64,000 nucleotides of DNA from Leptoclinus maculatus (GCA_032191485.1 JAVDOI010000039.1:1208332-1272331), one strand, 5' to 3'; shown: positions 1 to 12,929, numbered from the stretch's first letter. The notes: generated from the sequence alone by a model not told the origin. Translations and numbers: made by a program.

Positions 1-145
1 CTTGAAACTAGAGATTGAGACCATAAACTCATGTTTACAATGTTTACTGAGGTAATAAATCAAGAGAGAAGTAGTCATTTTCTCATAGACTTCTATACAA
101 CCAGAGGAGTCGCCCCCTGGTGGACACTAGAGAGAATGCAGGTTT
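1..145 (+). repeat. Interspersed repeat family A with CTCF-like motif, copy 1 (cut by window edge)
   Basis: The first 145 bases are almost identical to 36584-36728 and, inverted, to 40216-40360. The copy starts exactly at the window edge, so its left part is outside. It contains CCACCAGGGGGCGACT on the minus strand at 108-123. The family is unnamed here; it behaves like a short non-autonomous element. Confidence 0.85.
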
Positions 146-579
146 AATTTGCATCACTTTCCAGAACCGAAGGTTTTTGCATTTGCTTCTCACTGATAAA
201 CTGCCTCCATTCATTTAAAAAAGGTCCTTTTTGTAGGATTTGGCGTCATAGCGGTGATGTTGCAACGCTTCACATTATTACCTTCATTGTGCACTTGGAC
301 ACTTTCTCTGTTAGATTTTGTGCCGTCATCTTTCTGTAGTGAAATTAAACTGGGAAAGAACAACAAACGGTTCCTCAGTGTGAGACGAGTGAGGACAGAA
401 ACGGAGCGGAATGAAATAATAAATGATGCATGTGTGACTCTTACATCAACTGATGATGAAACAAAGACGCCTACTCTTATAAAAGATTGCTGGCATGAAA
501 GTGAAGCACATTACGTGTCTTTCCTAATGACGGGAAAACATTTCCTCACATTACATATTTTTTTAAACGGTTCGAGTAC

Positions 580-3500
580 CTTCCAGGGTTCCTGGTTTCT
601 CGGCGATACGGATCTGTCTCTCTGGGACGACGGGTTCCCCCTCAGAGTTGCCGATGTCGGCCGGGATGAGAGGCAGGCTGGCCTTCTCCTCTTCCTCAGA
701 GCGAGGGTAGTACAGAGGGAGCAGCTTCTTATACACCGGCTGAGAGGAGGGAGAACACACACAAGTCATATATACTATATATAAATATACAAATTCCTTT
801 CTGAATACACTTTTCAGTCGCCCATACTGTGACTAATGTGGGATGCAGTATTTAGGGAACTGGCAGTGACTTAAGTCACACACACACACACACCTCCTCT
901 GTGTCAGACACAGCGAACACCACCGCCTCCAGGCTGCTTCCATGGTTCTCCAGGAACCTGCGCACCGTTCCTACGAACACACAAACACACACACAAACAC
1001 ACACTCCTGTTACCGTACGCATTAAGACACGCCAACGGCAATTAAAAGGAATATAGATGGACCATCTACTTTTATAAAATGTCCATCACAAGTTCCAAAT
1101 GTCTGCTCGTTTCATAATCACGTTAGCATTACCTTGACATTTACTTTAGAAACTAGCAAAATAAAAACACACAGTGTGTTCTTATTTGTGTGCATTTGTT
1201 AAAGTATTCAAAGAGATAGTTTGGAGTTACTGAAGTCTGTGCGGTCTTCTTCTTCACCAGACTTCATTGACAAAAACAGTAATTTAACCTCTCAGAACAC
1301 AGGAGTTGTTGGTCTACCGCTGCATTGATCTGTTAGCTTGTTTGTATAATTGTGAAATGTGTGTGTGTGTGTGTGTGTCTTACTGAACGCGATGTGTGCA
1401 GCGTCCTCCAGTGGGTACCCTCTCTTGGTCGTGCTCACCACACAGAAGCCAACAGACGCCATCGACTGCTCTCTGAGGAAACAAGAACAACAACCTCACA
1501 CTACTGTTCACCACAGTAACAGACATGCACACAAAAACACACACACGAACTTCACAAGACAACTACCACTGCATAGCAAATGATAAAAGCACTCATTATT
1601 TTATATATGTAAAAATATAATGTACTCAAGTTATTGATATATTTTGCTTCCACTACAATCAAAAGCCACTGAGGTTTTGAAAAAGCCTGTTTTCTTGGTT
1701 TGTTTTTTTTATCTGCAAAATGTTCACCATGTATCACAGCCAGAAGCTGTAAAAACAAACGTCGGCGTTCAACTTTCCAACAGTCCTTGAACACATCATG
1801 TGTGACGACCGCTTCCGCCAAGATAAAGCATCCGAATCAAAACTTAACGTTGTGATAATTCATTAAAAAATTACTTTATTCTACATTTATTCAACCAAAA
1901 TAAACAGTTTGCACGAACTAGATCCTGTAAAAACCTTTAATTCTTCGCTCCTCTGTGCAGCCGGGACGTGTGACCAACAGTCACATGACAACAAACTGTG
2001 AAGCTGTGTGAAATGCTGTTAAGAGGAAGTAGAAATGTAAATAGTAAGATAGAACACATGGAGCCTCAACATTAGTAACACTTGTTGCCAATTGTTTATA
2101 TTTTCTAAATGTTAAACTATGTCTCGTACTACTGTGTGTTTATTGTTGTGCACCGATCACTACGCCACATTCCTTGTATGTGTAACATAGTAGTCAATGA
2201 ACAGTTCTGATTATGATCAATAACGCCGACATCAAGGCCTCTACAGGTGAATAGTGTAAAGATTGTAACTCGTAGATATCACCATGAAACTTCCTCAGTT
2301 CATTAAGACAACGATTCTTTGTACTACAAGTTTTCTGAAATGTCTTTTAAATATGCAAATGAGGCATTATGTAACGGTAACTTTTGGTGAATTCAGTACG
2401 TAAATATTCAAAGTAGTGAAATAAACACCTGGATGTGTATTTTAGATGTTTTCTTCTGAAAGAAGTCATTATCAGAAGCAAAATGGATCATAAATCTCGC
2501 CCATTGACCGGATCAGCTGGTCTATGTGACGGAGTTCTTACGCGGCCAGCTGCATGGTGTTCCTGTAGCAGCTGTACAGCGAGCTCTCCGCCGCCGTCCG
2601 GTACTTGGCTTTGTACTTGGGTCCCACCGTGTGGACGATGAACCTCGCTGCCAGGCTGAAGCCTTTGGTGAGCTTCGCCTCTCCTGTCCGACATCCTGCA
2701 CGCAAACATGAACAAACACTCTCTCAATGACAACATGTTTGAACATTGAATTTCTTTCTAAAAGACATCAGACATGTAACGATTGGCGGTTCGGACCCTT
2801 TCAGCCGAGCATCATGTGCCTGCTTCTGTCACATGTTGTGGTCTCCCGCTTGACATCAAACCCGGACTCTCAGTTCTGTACCTTTGAGTTTGAGCAGCTC
2901 GTCTCTCAGCTCGGGTCCAGCCAGCCGGTGGACGCTGTCGGACACGGGGTTCTTGTCGCTGAGCGACTCGTTGCTGGTGTTCACGATGGCGGTGCAGTTC
3001 AGCAGAGCGATGTCACCACAGCTGTTGAATAAAGAATCATCATTAAATCACAGCTCTTCTCTCACACCGTTGCGTTTGGTATGTTTTTGTCGTACCATTC
3101 TTTCCTTTAGAGTCCTAATGTAATATTGATGGTGTTACAAATGAATCTACAAAATGTGAGCTAGATATGATGTCCACGGTGTTATCTTGTATGATCGGGA
3201 CGAGCAGCCTTTACTTTGGAGCGCTTTAAATTGTATTTCTGGACGGTGGTGAGAAAAGTTAGAGCCCTCAATGTGTTATATTTGTATTAATGTTTCATAA
3301 CCTACTCCAGTATTTATTGCACTAAATCCCCACATTTCAGCAGAGTCGGCTCATTAAAGTTGTATCTGGTCTCAAGGCGCTGAACTGTGTGACAGCACAC
3401 ACATTTATTAGTCTTATTGGTTATTAATTCACTTCTTCACTCTGCAGCCTTCTGGGGTTTGTTTGGAAAGAACAATGAGGAACTACGTGTCGAAAGCATT

Positions 3501-5508
3501 TAGTCACAAGTTCATTACCCAGAAGGAAGAGGGTTTGTTCTACATCGTCTCTTTTAGGTTAATAAAACATGAGTCACAATGCTGCCAGACACAGACTCTG
3601 AGGAACAGAGTCTAAATGTTAAGGTTACAAATGCTCATGAAGCTAAATAACAACGAGTCGCTGCTTCACACACACTGAGCCACGTCAACAAGAGACATTC
3701 CAGTCTCACCCTCCACCCGTTTCTAATAATACAACCATTATCTGCAGACCAGTTAGCCGGGTGCGTCACACCATTGTGAACATGACGACGTATTTGAATG
3801 CAGCAACAAGCTCGTCAGAGTGTTTGGTGGTAAAAAGGTCAGATCCTCAACAAAACCACTGCAGCAGGTAACACGAGGTCTCGTTTTTCACATGCTTTGT
3901 TTGTGCAACACCAGAAGAAAAAAATCTTGTAATCTGATGTTGGATCTGCTAAATGTTTGGCACGACACAGAAATGTTATAAATGAATGAATGAATGAATG
4001 AAATCACCGCTCACGGTCACAGGCTCACAAGGTGCCGCTGCTCGAGGAGCTCCGGTCACGTTAGAGCAGCAGGAATGTGAGAACAAGGCTCTCACAGAGA
4101 GAACCGACGGTCATGTGGTCCTCTGCTCAAAGAGGATTTAAGAAGGGGGGGGGGGTCTGGACTGTGAACTGGTCCAGGAGAGCACAAGAAGAGACGCAAA
4201 ACCTCCACAATAAAAAGCTGAGTTTGTATCACTGCTGCAGAGTCTGTGTCATATTTAATATTTCTATTCATATCAAAGCTGATGAATTCTACTTCAAGCT
4301 CCAGTGTAAGTGTTTCATGTGGGCTGAATGCTTCAGGATCTGGACTTCAGTGCTGCAGAGTGAACATTGACTGAAGAGTGCAAAGAGCACAACAAGCTAA
4401 AGCATGAAGTATAGTCAGTGAAACATCAACATCCAGTCTGGATCAGTATGTAACGGAGGGATTTAAGACTTTAAAATGAGTTTATACGGTGATGAATGTG
4501 CAGATATATTTAAAACCTGATGGAAAAACTACACAACACGTCCAGTTGACGACCTGCAAACATGGCGGACAGATCATTCACAGACACGCTGCAGCAGGGT
4601 CTGACAGTCTGACCCTCTCAGTCCTGGTTCTGGTTCTCCCGTGCCTCCCTTCCCTCCAGCGGGTCCAGCAATACGTCCTGGGTCTCCAGCAGCGTGGTGT
4701 CGGTGTTGACTCCCAGAGAGGAGAAGCTCTGCTCCTGGAGGAGGAGGAGGAGGAGGAGGAGGAGGAGGAGGAGGAGGAGGAGGAGACGCTGCTGCTGCCG
4801 GGAGCTGAGCTCTCCTCCTCCCTCCGGAGCTCCGACTGCAGGTCCAAGGCTGCAGGTGAAGCCGGATCTATGTCTGTCCACGTGGTGGACCAGGTCTCTG
4901 CTGGAGGATCTGGGTCTGTCCACGGTGGACCGGTCTCTGCTGGAGGATCTGGGTCTGTCCACGGTGGACCGGTCTCTGCTGGAGGATCTGGGTCTGTCCA
5001 CGGTGGACCGGTCTCTGCTGGAGTCTGAGCTGAAGGAGGTTCTGGTGAACCTGCATGATGTCATGTGGTTTCACTAGAATCCGACCCGGTGGCTCCGATG
5101 ACGAGCTTTAAGAATAACTCTATAGAAACAGACCATCTTCTCTCTGATGGTCTCTTTACTGATGGAGGTCTGATAGAGGATCAGGACTACACTGAGACTG
5201 GTTCATATAGAGGATCAGGTCTAGACTGAGACTGGTTCAGGACCAGATAAAGGTTCCTCACAGTAACTTTAAAGTTTGAAACAAGAGGACATTTTCACCC
5301 GACAGCAACAGTGTGAGGAAACGAATGTGACTCACAAGAGGATGATCTTGCGGTTGATGTCTGGTCTGAAGGGGAAGGGCGAGGAGAAGACCTCCTGGCC
5401 GAGGAGGCTGTCGCTCTGGTCCCGCGGCGTCTCCTCGCCCAGCTGCTGCTGCCACGTGGGGAGAGTCTGGACGTCCACGAACTGGGAGCGAGCGCCCAGA
5501 GGGTCCAT
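580..5508 (-). CDS. gdap2: gdap2, N-terminal part (macro domain half); gene continues beyond the left edge
   Basis: Six coding exons read on the minus strand: 5336-5508, 2882-3021, 2542-2695, 1384-1472, 894-970 and 580-739. All have GT/AG ends and consistent phases, giving 264 codons plus one base. The start MDPLGARSQFVDVQTLP closely matches the vertebrate GDAP2 N-terminus, and the ATG has G at -3 and +4. A macro domain fills about residues 58-235: NCTAIVNTSNESLSDKNPVS is the variant ligand-loop region typical of GDAP2, then GEAKLTKGFSLAARF, HTVGPKYK and AVVFAVSDTEE. The last exon ends in PERQIRIAEKPG. The C-terminal CRAL-TRIO-like domain is not in the window. GDAP2 was named as a ganglioside-induced differentiation-associated transcript; its biochemical activity is poorly defined and the macro domain is not proven to be an active hydrolase. 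The gene lies head to head with wdr3, as in other vertebrates. Confidence 0.95.
877..893 (-). repeat. (GT)8 tract that contains the splice donor of gdap2 coding exon 5
   Basis: On the minus strand exon 5 ends GAG|GTGTGTGTGT, so the donor dinucleotide is the first unit of the repeat. The site is weak by consensus after the GT. Confidence 0.75.
1220..1350. repeat. Fragment of the foldback element family found in the wdr3 intron
   Basis: CACCAGACTTCATTGACAAA, then CAGAACACAGGAG and a GCTG-rich end match one arm and the inner part of the element at 10120-10400. It lies in the gdap2 intron between coding exons 4 and 5. Confidence 0.6.
1715..2225 (+). repeat. Interspersed repeat family B (unexpanded copy with LINE-like tail)
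   Basis: Landmarks are ATCACAGCCAGAAGCTGTAA, CCTTGAACACATCATGTGTG, GTGACCAACAGTCACATGAC, AAGAGGAAGTAG and GGAGCCTCAACATTAGTAAC, then TTCCTTGTATGTGTAACATA. These recur at 12110-12385, 47510-48760 and 55440-55580. The tail resembles teleost LINE 3' ends, an inference from memory. The copy lies in the gdap2 intron between coding exons 3 and 4. Confidence 0.75.
4590..5272 (+). repeat. TIR element family C, copy 1, with GAG tract and 39-bp minisatellite
   Basis: The right end carries AGGTTCCTCACAGTAACTTT AA, the inverse of the family's left end TTAAAGTTACTGTGAGGAAC. The left end is not preserved. Inside are CTGCAGCAGGGTCTGACAGTC, a (GAG)n tract at about 4735-4785, and a 39-bp tandem unit (GTCTGTCCACGGTGGACCGG within it) in about three good copies plus one degenerate copy at 4860-5020. 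It lies in the gdap2 intron upstream of coding exon 1's splice partner, between 3021 and 5336. Confidence 0.8.
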
Positions 5509-5550
5509 CCCGCCTCCGGGTCTGAAGGATGACGCTGGACCTCCAAGCAG
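5509..5550 (-). other. gdap2: 5' UTR part of the first coding exon of gdap2
   Basis: A clean acceptor (TTTTACACAG on the minus strand) precedes base 5550, so the exon with the start codon begins with 42 bases of 5' UTR. At least one untranslated exon must lie further upstream. Reading through the acceptor into the intron would give an in-frame upstream ATG, but that is intronic and not the start. Confidence 0.6.
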
Positions 5551-7677
5551 CTGTGTAAAATATATTTTATTTGCATGATAAATGGCAGAAATTACAAAAA
5601 AAATAATAAAAAATGATTGCAAATAATAATAATTCCATCATGTAGTAACATGAAGATGAACTTAAGCTTCATTAAATACAAACACGACCGTCGTCTCTCC
5701 TCAGATACAAACCTTTAACAGAAATACATTCACAGGAAACACAGGAAGTTGTCTCAGACAGATGGACGCTGTTGGTTCTTTTTGTGGTGTTTTATTTGAA
5801 ATATTATTTAACAGTAATTTATCAACAATGACGTCTTTCCACTTTTTTCTTGCTTCTAGAAGAAAAAAGAAAAACTTAAAAGATTTAAGATTATTTATTT
5901 ATTTTCTTTCCAGCTCTTTCCAGCTTCTAGAATAATACAATTTAAAAAAAAATGTATTAAAAAAATTGCTGAAAACATTTGATAATTTACCACTTTTTGC
6001 TCGATTATATCATTCATTGTAAATTGACAATTAATTAATTATTCAATAAACATCAACAATCCTTATACATTTTGAATTGTTTAAATTATTTATCAAGCAA
6101 ACATATTAAACATTAACGACTCCCAGCTTCTCAAATTAGATTATTTGCTGCTTTTTTTCACCCTAAATTGGTGATATTGAGTTTGAGATTATTCTAAAGG
6201 GAATAATCGACACATATTAGTGAATATAATTGTGAGTTTAAACATACTCTATCTTTAAAATTAGGAACCCAGGATGCTTTAGGATTTATTCTCCACTATG
6301 CTGCTGCTTCATTAGTGGAAGCAGAGCTCCTTAACAGCTGCATATCATTAAAGAACCAAAACACAGCAGGAAAACGAGTAAAAAAAGAAGATGCTGTCAA
6401 AAAAGAAAAAATCCCCTCTAACAACAGAACTCCATGTTCTTCATAGACACATGCACGACGGTCACGAATAAGATTTTTTGCATTAAATCCCAATTCAAAC
6501 TGTATTTTGACCCATTTTTTATTGCAAAATCAGCTGTTACTAACCTCGCCAGTTGTATTTCCTGCAGCAGCTGTGGAGAAAAATAGAAACTTAAAATGAT
6601 GAATAAATCTTGACACGACAACGTGTCGACTCAGGAGATATTCTCGTTCTTCTGAGATCTCATTCTAACGAGCAAAGCAGTCGACAAAGCGCTCAAATGT
6701 GAGTTTAAAAGTGCCAATTATAGTCAGGTTACACGTTTAGCCAGTAAAGCTAGGTGCTGCTTGCTGCGACGTTAAGCTAGCTGGAGTAACGGCAGCAACA
6801 TCCGGTGAGGAATTTCAGAATAAACGTTCACAGGATTCTTTTTGTTTTACATGCTCAATTTATCTGCAGTGAAATGCTTGTTTTACTCCTCACATACTGT
6901 ACAGAGAAAATACAGTATATAGGCCTGTAACATAGATGTGCAAAATTAAACATTATTAAATACAAATATGAATGACTTAAAATTACCTCCAAATTAGGAA
7001 AATATAAAAAATCCCCCACATACATGCTTTAATTAATGGACACAACATGTCTCCAACTACACAAAAAAGCCAAATGCCAAATAAGCATTTTGTTTTAATT
7101 TTGGTTATTTATAACATTTTAATTTCAGTTTCTTTTGTTAATTTCAATTCCTTATATGTGAAAACCCACTTGTCAAAAAACCTGATTCTGAGTATTGTAT
7201 TTTGTAGGGCACATACAGGCAAACTTCCGGGTTTTGTTCCTGTTATTTCTATTACACTTGACGCATCTTTTCCCCTCAGCTTCTAATCAGCTGACTAATA
7301 AGCTAAAAACACTTCCGCTGTTGAGGGTCTCGTGAGTCGAGCGCAGACAAAAGCAACAGAGAGAGAACGATTGAGCAAAGAAAACATATTTTATTCTTTC
7401 ACCAGTTAGTTGTGTTCTATCACCGCTATTTATATAATAATAATTATACTATCAATAAATATATATTTGTATTATCTTTCTTGTAAATTGTATTATTATA
7501 TAACATTTCTTTATCTTTATATAAACAAAATTACATGAATATTCAGGAGCTGGGCTCTCTGACATTTAAAATGACATGGAGGCAGTCACATCTGGCTGTT
7601 TTTGAAAATTATTTATTCTGTAACGTGTTCTTTATTTTTTATTTTTTATATTTCATTTGTATTAATATTACACTCAC

Positions 7678-7773
7678 CGCTGGTCTCGATGTGTGTGCTT
7701 ATTGACTGATTTGGTCTGAATCAGCTGCGCACGCAGCACAAACACAAGCGAAGCTAGCGGCCGCATTTTTGAG
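7678..7773. promoter_or_regulatory. Candidate bidirectional promoter with first untranslated exons of gdap2 (-) and wdr3 (+)
   Basis: On the minus strand a strong donor (GTGAGTG) would end an untranslated gdap2 exon at 7678. On the plus strand a strong donor (GAG|GTAAGAG) would end an untranslated wdr3 exon at 7773. The two exons would start within the same roughly 100 bases, which include GCGGCCGC. ETS-like CTTCCG sites lie at about 7225 and 7310, and a CpG-rich stretch lies at about 7910-8060. Head-to-head housekeeping genes of this kind usually share a CpG/ETS promoter. The transcription start sites are inferred, not seen. Confidence 0.45.
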
Positions 7774-7904
7774 GTAAGAGGAGAAAACAACCAAATATCA
7801 AAACACGTGACGGTAGAGAAAGAAATGTTAACTTCACGTTAAACATATACGGACATAAATCTACGTTGTATTAGATTTTAGGAGCTACGTTTACTGAAGA
7901 ACTT

Positions 7905-8065
7905 CACCACGTGTGTTCTGGAGCCAGCGGTGAGTCGTGGTTAGGTGCGCTCTATTCGCTGTACAGCGTTGGCTGGGCGGGCGGCGTTTGGCGAGTTTTT
8001 GCCTCGTTACAAGTGCTGGAATCGCGTAACTCCGACCGCGCGAGATAGAAAGTGTAGCAAAACAA
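7905..8065. promoter_or_regulatory. Small CpG-rich island between gdap2 and wdr3
   Basis: This stretch contains many CpG dinucleotides (for example GGGCGGGCGGCG and GACCGCGCGAG) in otherwise AT-rich DNA. GGGCGG is an Sp1-type box. It lies between the two divergent genes, in the first wdr3 intron if the donor at 7774 is used. It may be part of the shared promoter. Confidence 0.4.
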
Positions 8066-8284
8066 ACGCTCCTCTGACTAACTACACTAGCATGCTTTAT
8101 GAAAGCTATACATGTAGTTCAAGTCAACTTTTAGGTTTATTATCGCTTATTTAAAAGCAGAATATAGAAATATTAGTCACAGAAAAACGGTGTTACAAAT
8201 GAAGAAATATTAAAGTGACACAACCGGAGATGAAAACAGCTCTAAACACTACAATCTCTCTTAATAAATAGATATAGATATAAA

Positions 8285-8645
8285 GTAGTGATACTACACT
8301 GTAGAAGTACTCTGTTACAAGTACAACGCATAATCGTACTCAAGCAGTACAAGTACAAAAGTATTCAACAAAGTACCAAAAGTACTTATTATGCAGAATG
8401 GTTCATTTGAGATCCATATATGTCTTATTACTGAATTATTATTTAATCACATGTTGTATTTCTGTTATTAATACATCACCATTGATTAGATTCATTATAT
8501 TGTTTATTAATAATCTAAAGCGGTCAAATAAATGTAGTGGGGTAGAATTATAAAGTAGCATAAAATAGAAAAAGTGAAGTACAAGTACATCATAATTGTA
8601 TTAAGGACAGTATTTGAGTAAATGTACTTATATTTAACATTCTCT
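8285..8645. repeat. Teleost-type interspersed repeat remnant (GTACTT-rich) upstream of wdr3
   Basis: TACAAGTACAAAAGTA, GTACCAAAAGTACTTATTAT and TTTGAGTAAATGTACTTATA are motifs that recur at 26085-26165, 39130-39300 and 56190-56310. It is probably a decayed DNA-transposon or SINE-like family; I cannot name it. Confidence 0.55.
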
Positions 8646-8934
8646 TCTCAACAAGTGTATTATTATCTTATTACATTATAATGTAAATGATATCAGTTTA
8701 ATATAATATAATAATAGTGAAACAAAGTGTATCAATACAATACAACTTCTAAGCACGTCAGAGATGATGTCATAGATGATGTCATAGATAAGTTATAGCC
8801 GTAGACTCTTCATTTAAACTTCCACAGAGAGGAACATAACATAACCAGCTGGATCATCACTGGAAAAATACTTGAAATGATTATTATCATATTTGTATCG
8901 TGTGATAAATCAAAGTCTGTTCTTGTATAAACAG

Positions 8935-8962
8935 GACTGAGCATCGCCCGAGGCCTCCCGTC
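8935..8962 (+). other. wdr3: 5' UTR in the first coding exon of wdr3
   Basis: An acceptor (ATAAACAG) ends at 8934, leaving 28 untranslated bases before the ATG. This implies an upstream untranslated exon, best candidate ending at 7773. The start has G at +4. Confidence 0.6.
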
Positions 8963-10457
8963 ATGGGGTTGACCAAACAGTACCTGCGCTATGCCGCCAG
9001 CGCCGTGTTCGGAGTGATCGGCAGCCAGAAAGCCAACATCGCGTACGTGACCCTCCGCGGGGGGGAGAGAGGCCGCTACGTGGCCGTGGCCGCGTGTGAA
9101 CACGTCTTCATCTGGGACACCCGGAAAGGAGAGAAGGTGAGATTCTATTTATTCATTGTTTTTCTGACGCCGTTATCGACAAACGGGTTCAGGTCTCCAG
9201 CTCGGTGTCTCTCGTCTCTCGTCTCCGGTCTAGGTCTTGATCCTGAAGGGCCAGAAACACGAGGTGACCTACCTCTGCGCCTCGCCGGACGGCGTCCACG
9301 TGGCCGTGGGTTACGAGGACGGCGCCGTGCGGATCTTCAGCCTGCTGAGCAGCGAGAGCAGCGTGTCCTTCAACGGCCACAAGACCGCCGTCAGCGCCAT
9401 GCGCTACGACGCGCTCGGAGCTCGGCTCGTCACCGGATCACAGGTACGTCCTGTTGACATTACATGTAATTACACGCATGTTAAAATACTGTTTGGCTTT
9501 GTTATAGCATGTGTTTATAAGCACTTTATTACCCTTTTTACAGGACACAGATGTGATCGTGTGGGACATCATCAATGAGTCGGGGCTCTACAGGCTGAAG
9601 GGCCACAAAGACGTCATCACAGAGGCCTTGTTCCTCAAAGACAGGAACCTCCTGGTCACCAGGTAACTCACCTTCTAACAACACGTTTATAAGGCCGGGC
9701 GAAAAAACATAATATGAAATAAAGGAAATAAGAACATTTCTACTGGCTTCATTAAATCCTGCTCTGCTGTCACTGAACAGTGAATAATGTGGAGGTGAGT
9801 TTAAGCTGCACCAGACAGCCTTATTTCATAACCTTTATTAAACCAGGAAGTCACGTTAATATTAAATGTATGTGTGCTTTTCAAACAACATAATCCTAAA
9901 TGTAATATAATGTTTGTTATATATTTGGACGTGCGGTGTTGCTAACATCACGTTTCTGTGCTCAGCTCTAAGGACAGTTTTGTGAAGTGGTGGGACCTGG
10001 ACACGCAGCACTGCTTCAAGACCATGGTGGGCCATCGCAGCGAGGTGAGCGGCTCCGTCCTCTGTATTTGGGGAGAGTAGATTAAGTGGATGAGAGACTC
10101 TGACGGGGAGCTGAAGCTGTTATCGATGCTCTCTTTAAAGGCACCAGACTCCATTGAGAAAACCGGTAATTCTACGTCGCAGAACACAGGAGATGCTGGT
10201 TTAATGCTGTTAGTTCGTCTGTGTTGTTGTGTGACTTTGGTGTTTTAAAGGGTTAGTTCAGAATCACTAAAGTCACACAATAACACATAAAAACGAGGTG
10301 GTGGAGGCAGCGATAGACCAGCAGCTCCAGTGTCCTGTGAGCTAAAACATCCTGTTTTTCTCAATGGAGTCTGGTGCCTTTGAAGAGAGCACAGTTCCCC
10401 ACAGAAACGTTAATATCTTGTCCTACCTGGATGAATCCATGTGACAGTGTGTGCTCT

Positions 10458-10494
<37 letters not shown>

Positions 10495-12929
10495 GGTGTG
10501 GGGCATGGTGCTGCTGAACCAGGAGAACCGGCTGTTAACGGGCTCAGCAGACAGTGAGCTCCGGGCCTGGGACATCAACTACCTGCAGGAGGTGAGACGA
10601 GCACACGGCTCGACTCTTTGATCTCGAATACACGCTTGTGACTGATCGATAACGAGAAGAACCGGGAAGTTAAATCTGTCTGTCTAATCAGGAGAAAGCT
10701 GTGGGAGAGACGAAGGTGAAGAAGGGGAAAACTCTGCTGGATGATGACGATGAGGAAGACAACGAGGAAGAGGCGGATGAAAGTCTTGAGGAGGTACGAG
10801 AGTACATGTGTATATATATATATGATGTTTTAACACAAACAAATAATACATAAAGAAACTATCTCTGCACCGCTCGTTGTATAAACGTTACTTACATCGA
10901 TGTTCGTCCTCTCAGCGGATCCTGAGTTGTAAGAAAGCCGGATCGATCCTGAGGGAGGCCAGAGACCGGGTCGTCTCTCTGGCAGCGGACGCAAAGGCCC
11001 GAGTCATCGCCTGTCACGTGAGTGTTTGAGAGTCTCCTGGTTCCTACAGAAAGATGAGCGATGGATCAGAGGGTTAGGGTTCCTTCAGGAACCATGAGAA
11101 GTCTGGGAGTTTAAGGAACCAAACTTAATGCACAAAGTGAATGTTTCTAGTTGACGTGTCAGGACATTTACACGGTTGTTTAGTTATTTTAGACACTTTG
11201 TGTTTGTCCTAATTTGTGACTCTTACATTACATTATTGATATTAACATTTGAATGCTTTACATTCTCTGTTTTTAATCTTTCTTCAGGGCAATGACGTCG
11301 TCCTGGAGCTCTTCAGTGTGCTGTCGGAGGAGGAGGTGCAGAAGAAGATGACAAAGAAGCTGAGGAGAGCCAAAAACAAGGCATCGAAGTAAAGCCGGTT
11401 ATTTCTCTTTGGTCACATGTTGCGACATCGACTCCTTGTACTTTAAGCAGTTGCTGAAGGTTGTTGTGTTGTTTCTTGCTGTAGAACTCGGGAAGATGCG
11501 GGCGAGGAGGAGGCGGAGCCTGTGGTGGAGCGGGAGCGGGAGCTGAAGGACGAGATCCTCAAACTGACCAAAATCAAAGCCTCCGCCAAGATCAGGTGAG
11601 CGTGGAGCCAATTGTACCCGGAGACGTGAGCTTGAGACCAAACGGGGGGATTAACTCCTCCCTCCGTCTCCTCTCAGGTGGGTGGACTGTCTGTCGTGTG
11701 CCGGCGGCGAGGTGAAGGTGGCGCTGCTGCTGCAGAACAACACCATCGAGACCTACAGCCTGAAGGCGTCGAACCCCGTGGCCGAAAAGAAGGCTCGCCT
11801 CACGCTGGGCGGCCACCGCACCGACGTCCGCACGCTGGCCTTCAGCTCGGACAACCTGGCCGTCCTCTCGGCCTCGGGGGACACGGTCAAAGTCTGGAAC
11901 AGGTGAGGAAAAGTCCGGCTGCTGGCTCCTCGAATGATAACCGATAAGAGCCGAGCGGTGGTTTTTAACGCGATGTCGGCGTTTTACAGGTCAACGCTGC
12001 AGGTGATCCGCACCATGGCCTGTGAATACGCCCTCTGCTCGCTGTTCGTGCCCGGAGACAGACAGATCATCCTGGGAACCAAGGTGCTTTAACTGCTGCT
12101 GTTCAAACAATCGCCAAAACTACACCGTTTATCACAGTTAGAAGCTGTAAAAACTGTCATTATCGTTAGATTTTCTTCTTTCAGACGGTCCTTGAACACA
12201 TCATGTGTGACAAAGGCTTCCGTCAGAAAAAGCAACCGAAACCAAGCTTAAAATTGTGATATTTCATCAAAAACATTTTATTCTACGTGCCTCGTTTAAA
12301 ATCTAGGATACAGCAGCAACAGAACACTTCTCTGTGCAGTATGGCCGATATATTAACATTACAAACTCAACATTGAAGGCTTTCTAGCGTGTTAAGAACA
12401 ACATTTCCTGTTTTGTTTTCCCTGTCAGAGCGGGAAGCTGCAGATCTTTGAGTTGGCCTCAGGAAGCCTCCTGGAGACGGTGGACGCTCATAACGGGTCT
12501 CTGTGGTCCCTGTGCCTCGCCCCAGACCAGGTAACCCGACTACCTGTCTGCAGCCACACCTGTCGCACCGCCTTCTGTCGTAATACTTTTTACATAGATG
12601 TGAAGAATAGCTGTGTTTTCATTGGCTGCGTGTGTGTTTGTGTTCCTGCAGAGAGGGTTTATCACAGGAAGTGCAGATAAGACGGTGAAGTTCTGGGAGT
12701 TTGAGCTGATAAAGGACCAAAAGACCGAACAGAAGTAAGTCTTCACTTCATCCAATGTTCAAATGTTCAATGTTCACTTAAAATATAAGAGCAAAAAACA
12801 TGATTTATTTCTACCACTTTCATTTATTTATCTGTAAAAAGAAGGTTTTTTGTTTTCATTTATTTTTTTATTCTAAAGCACCTCGAGCTACATCGTGTGA
12901 AATGTGCAAGACTGAGAGACACGACTCAT

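Noticed and set aside
254..784. 176-residue plus-strand open frame near the left edge
   Set aside because: It overlaps gdap2 coding exon 6 on the opposite strand, which has clear homology and splice sites; the plus frame is an antisense shadow.
4489..5028. 179-residue plus-strand open frame with Glu run and repeated GSVHGGPVSA-type peptide
   Set aside because: It is the (GAG)n tract and 39-bp minisatellite of a repeat element. The sibling copy at 23496-23966 shows the same, with different repeat number.
5332..5622. Upstream in-frame ATG (MQSFFIIFF) as the gdap2 start
   Set aside because: That segment is AT-rich intron upstream of a good acceptor at 5551. The conserved family start is MDPLGA at 5508.
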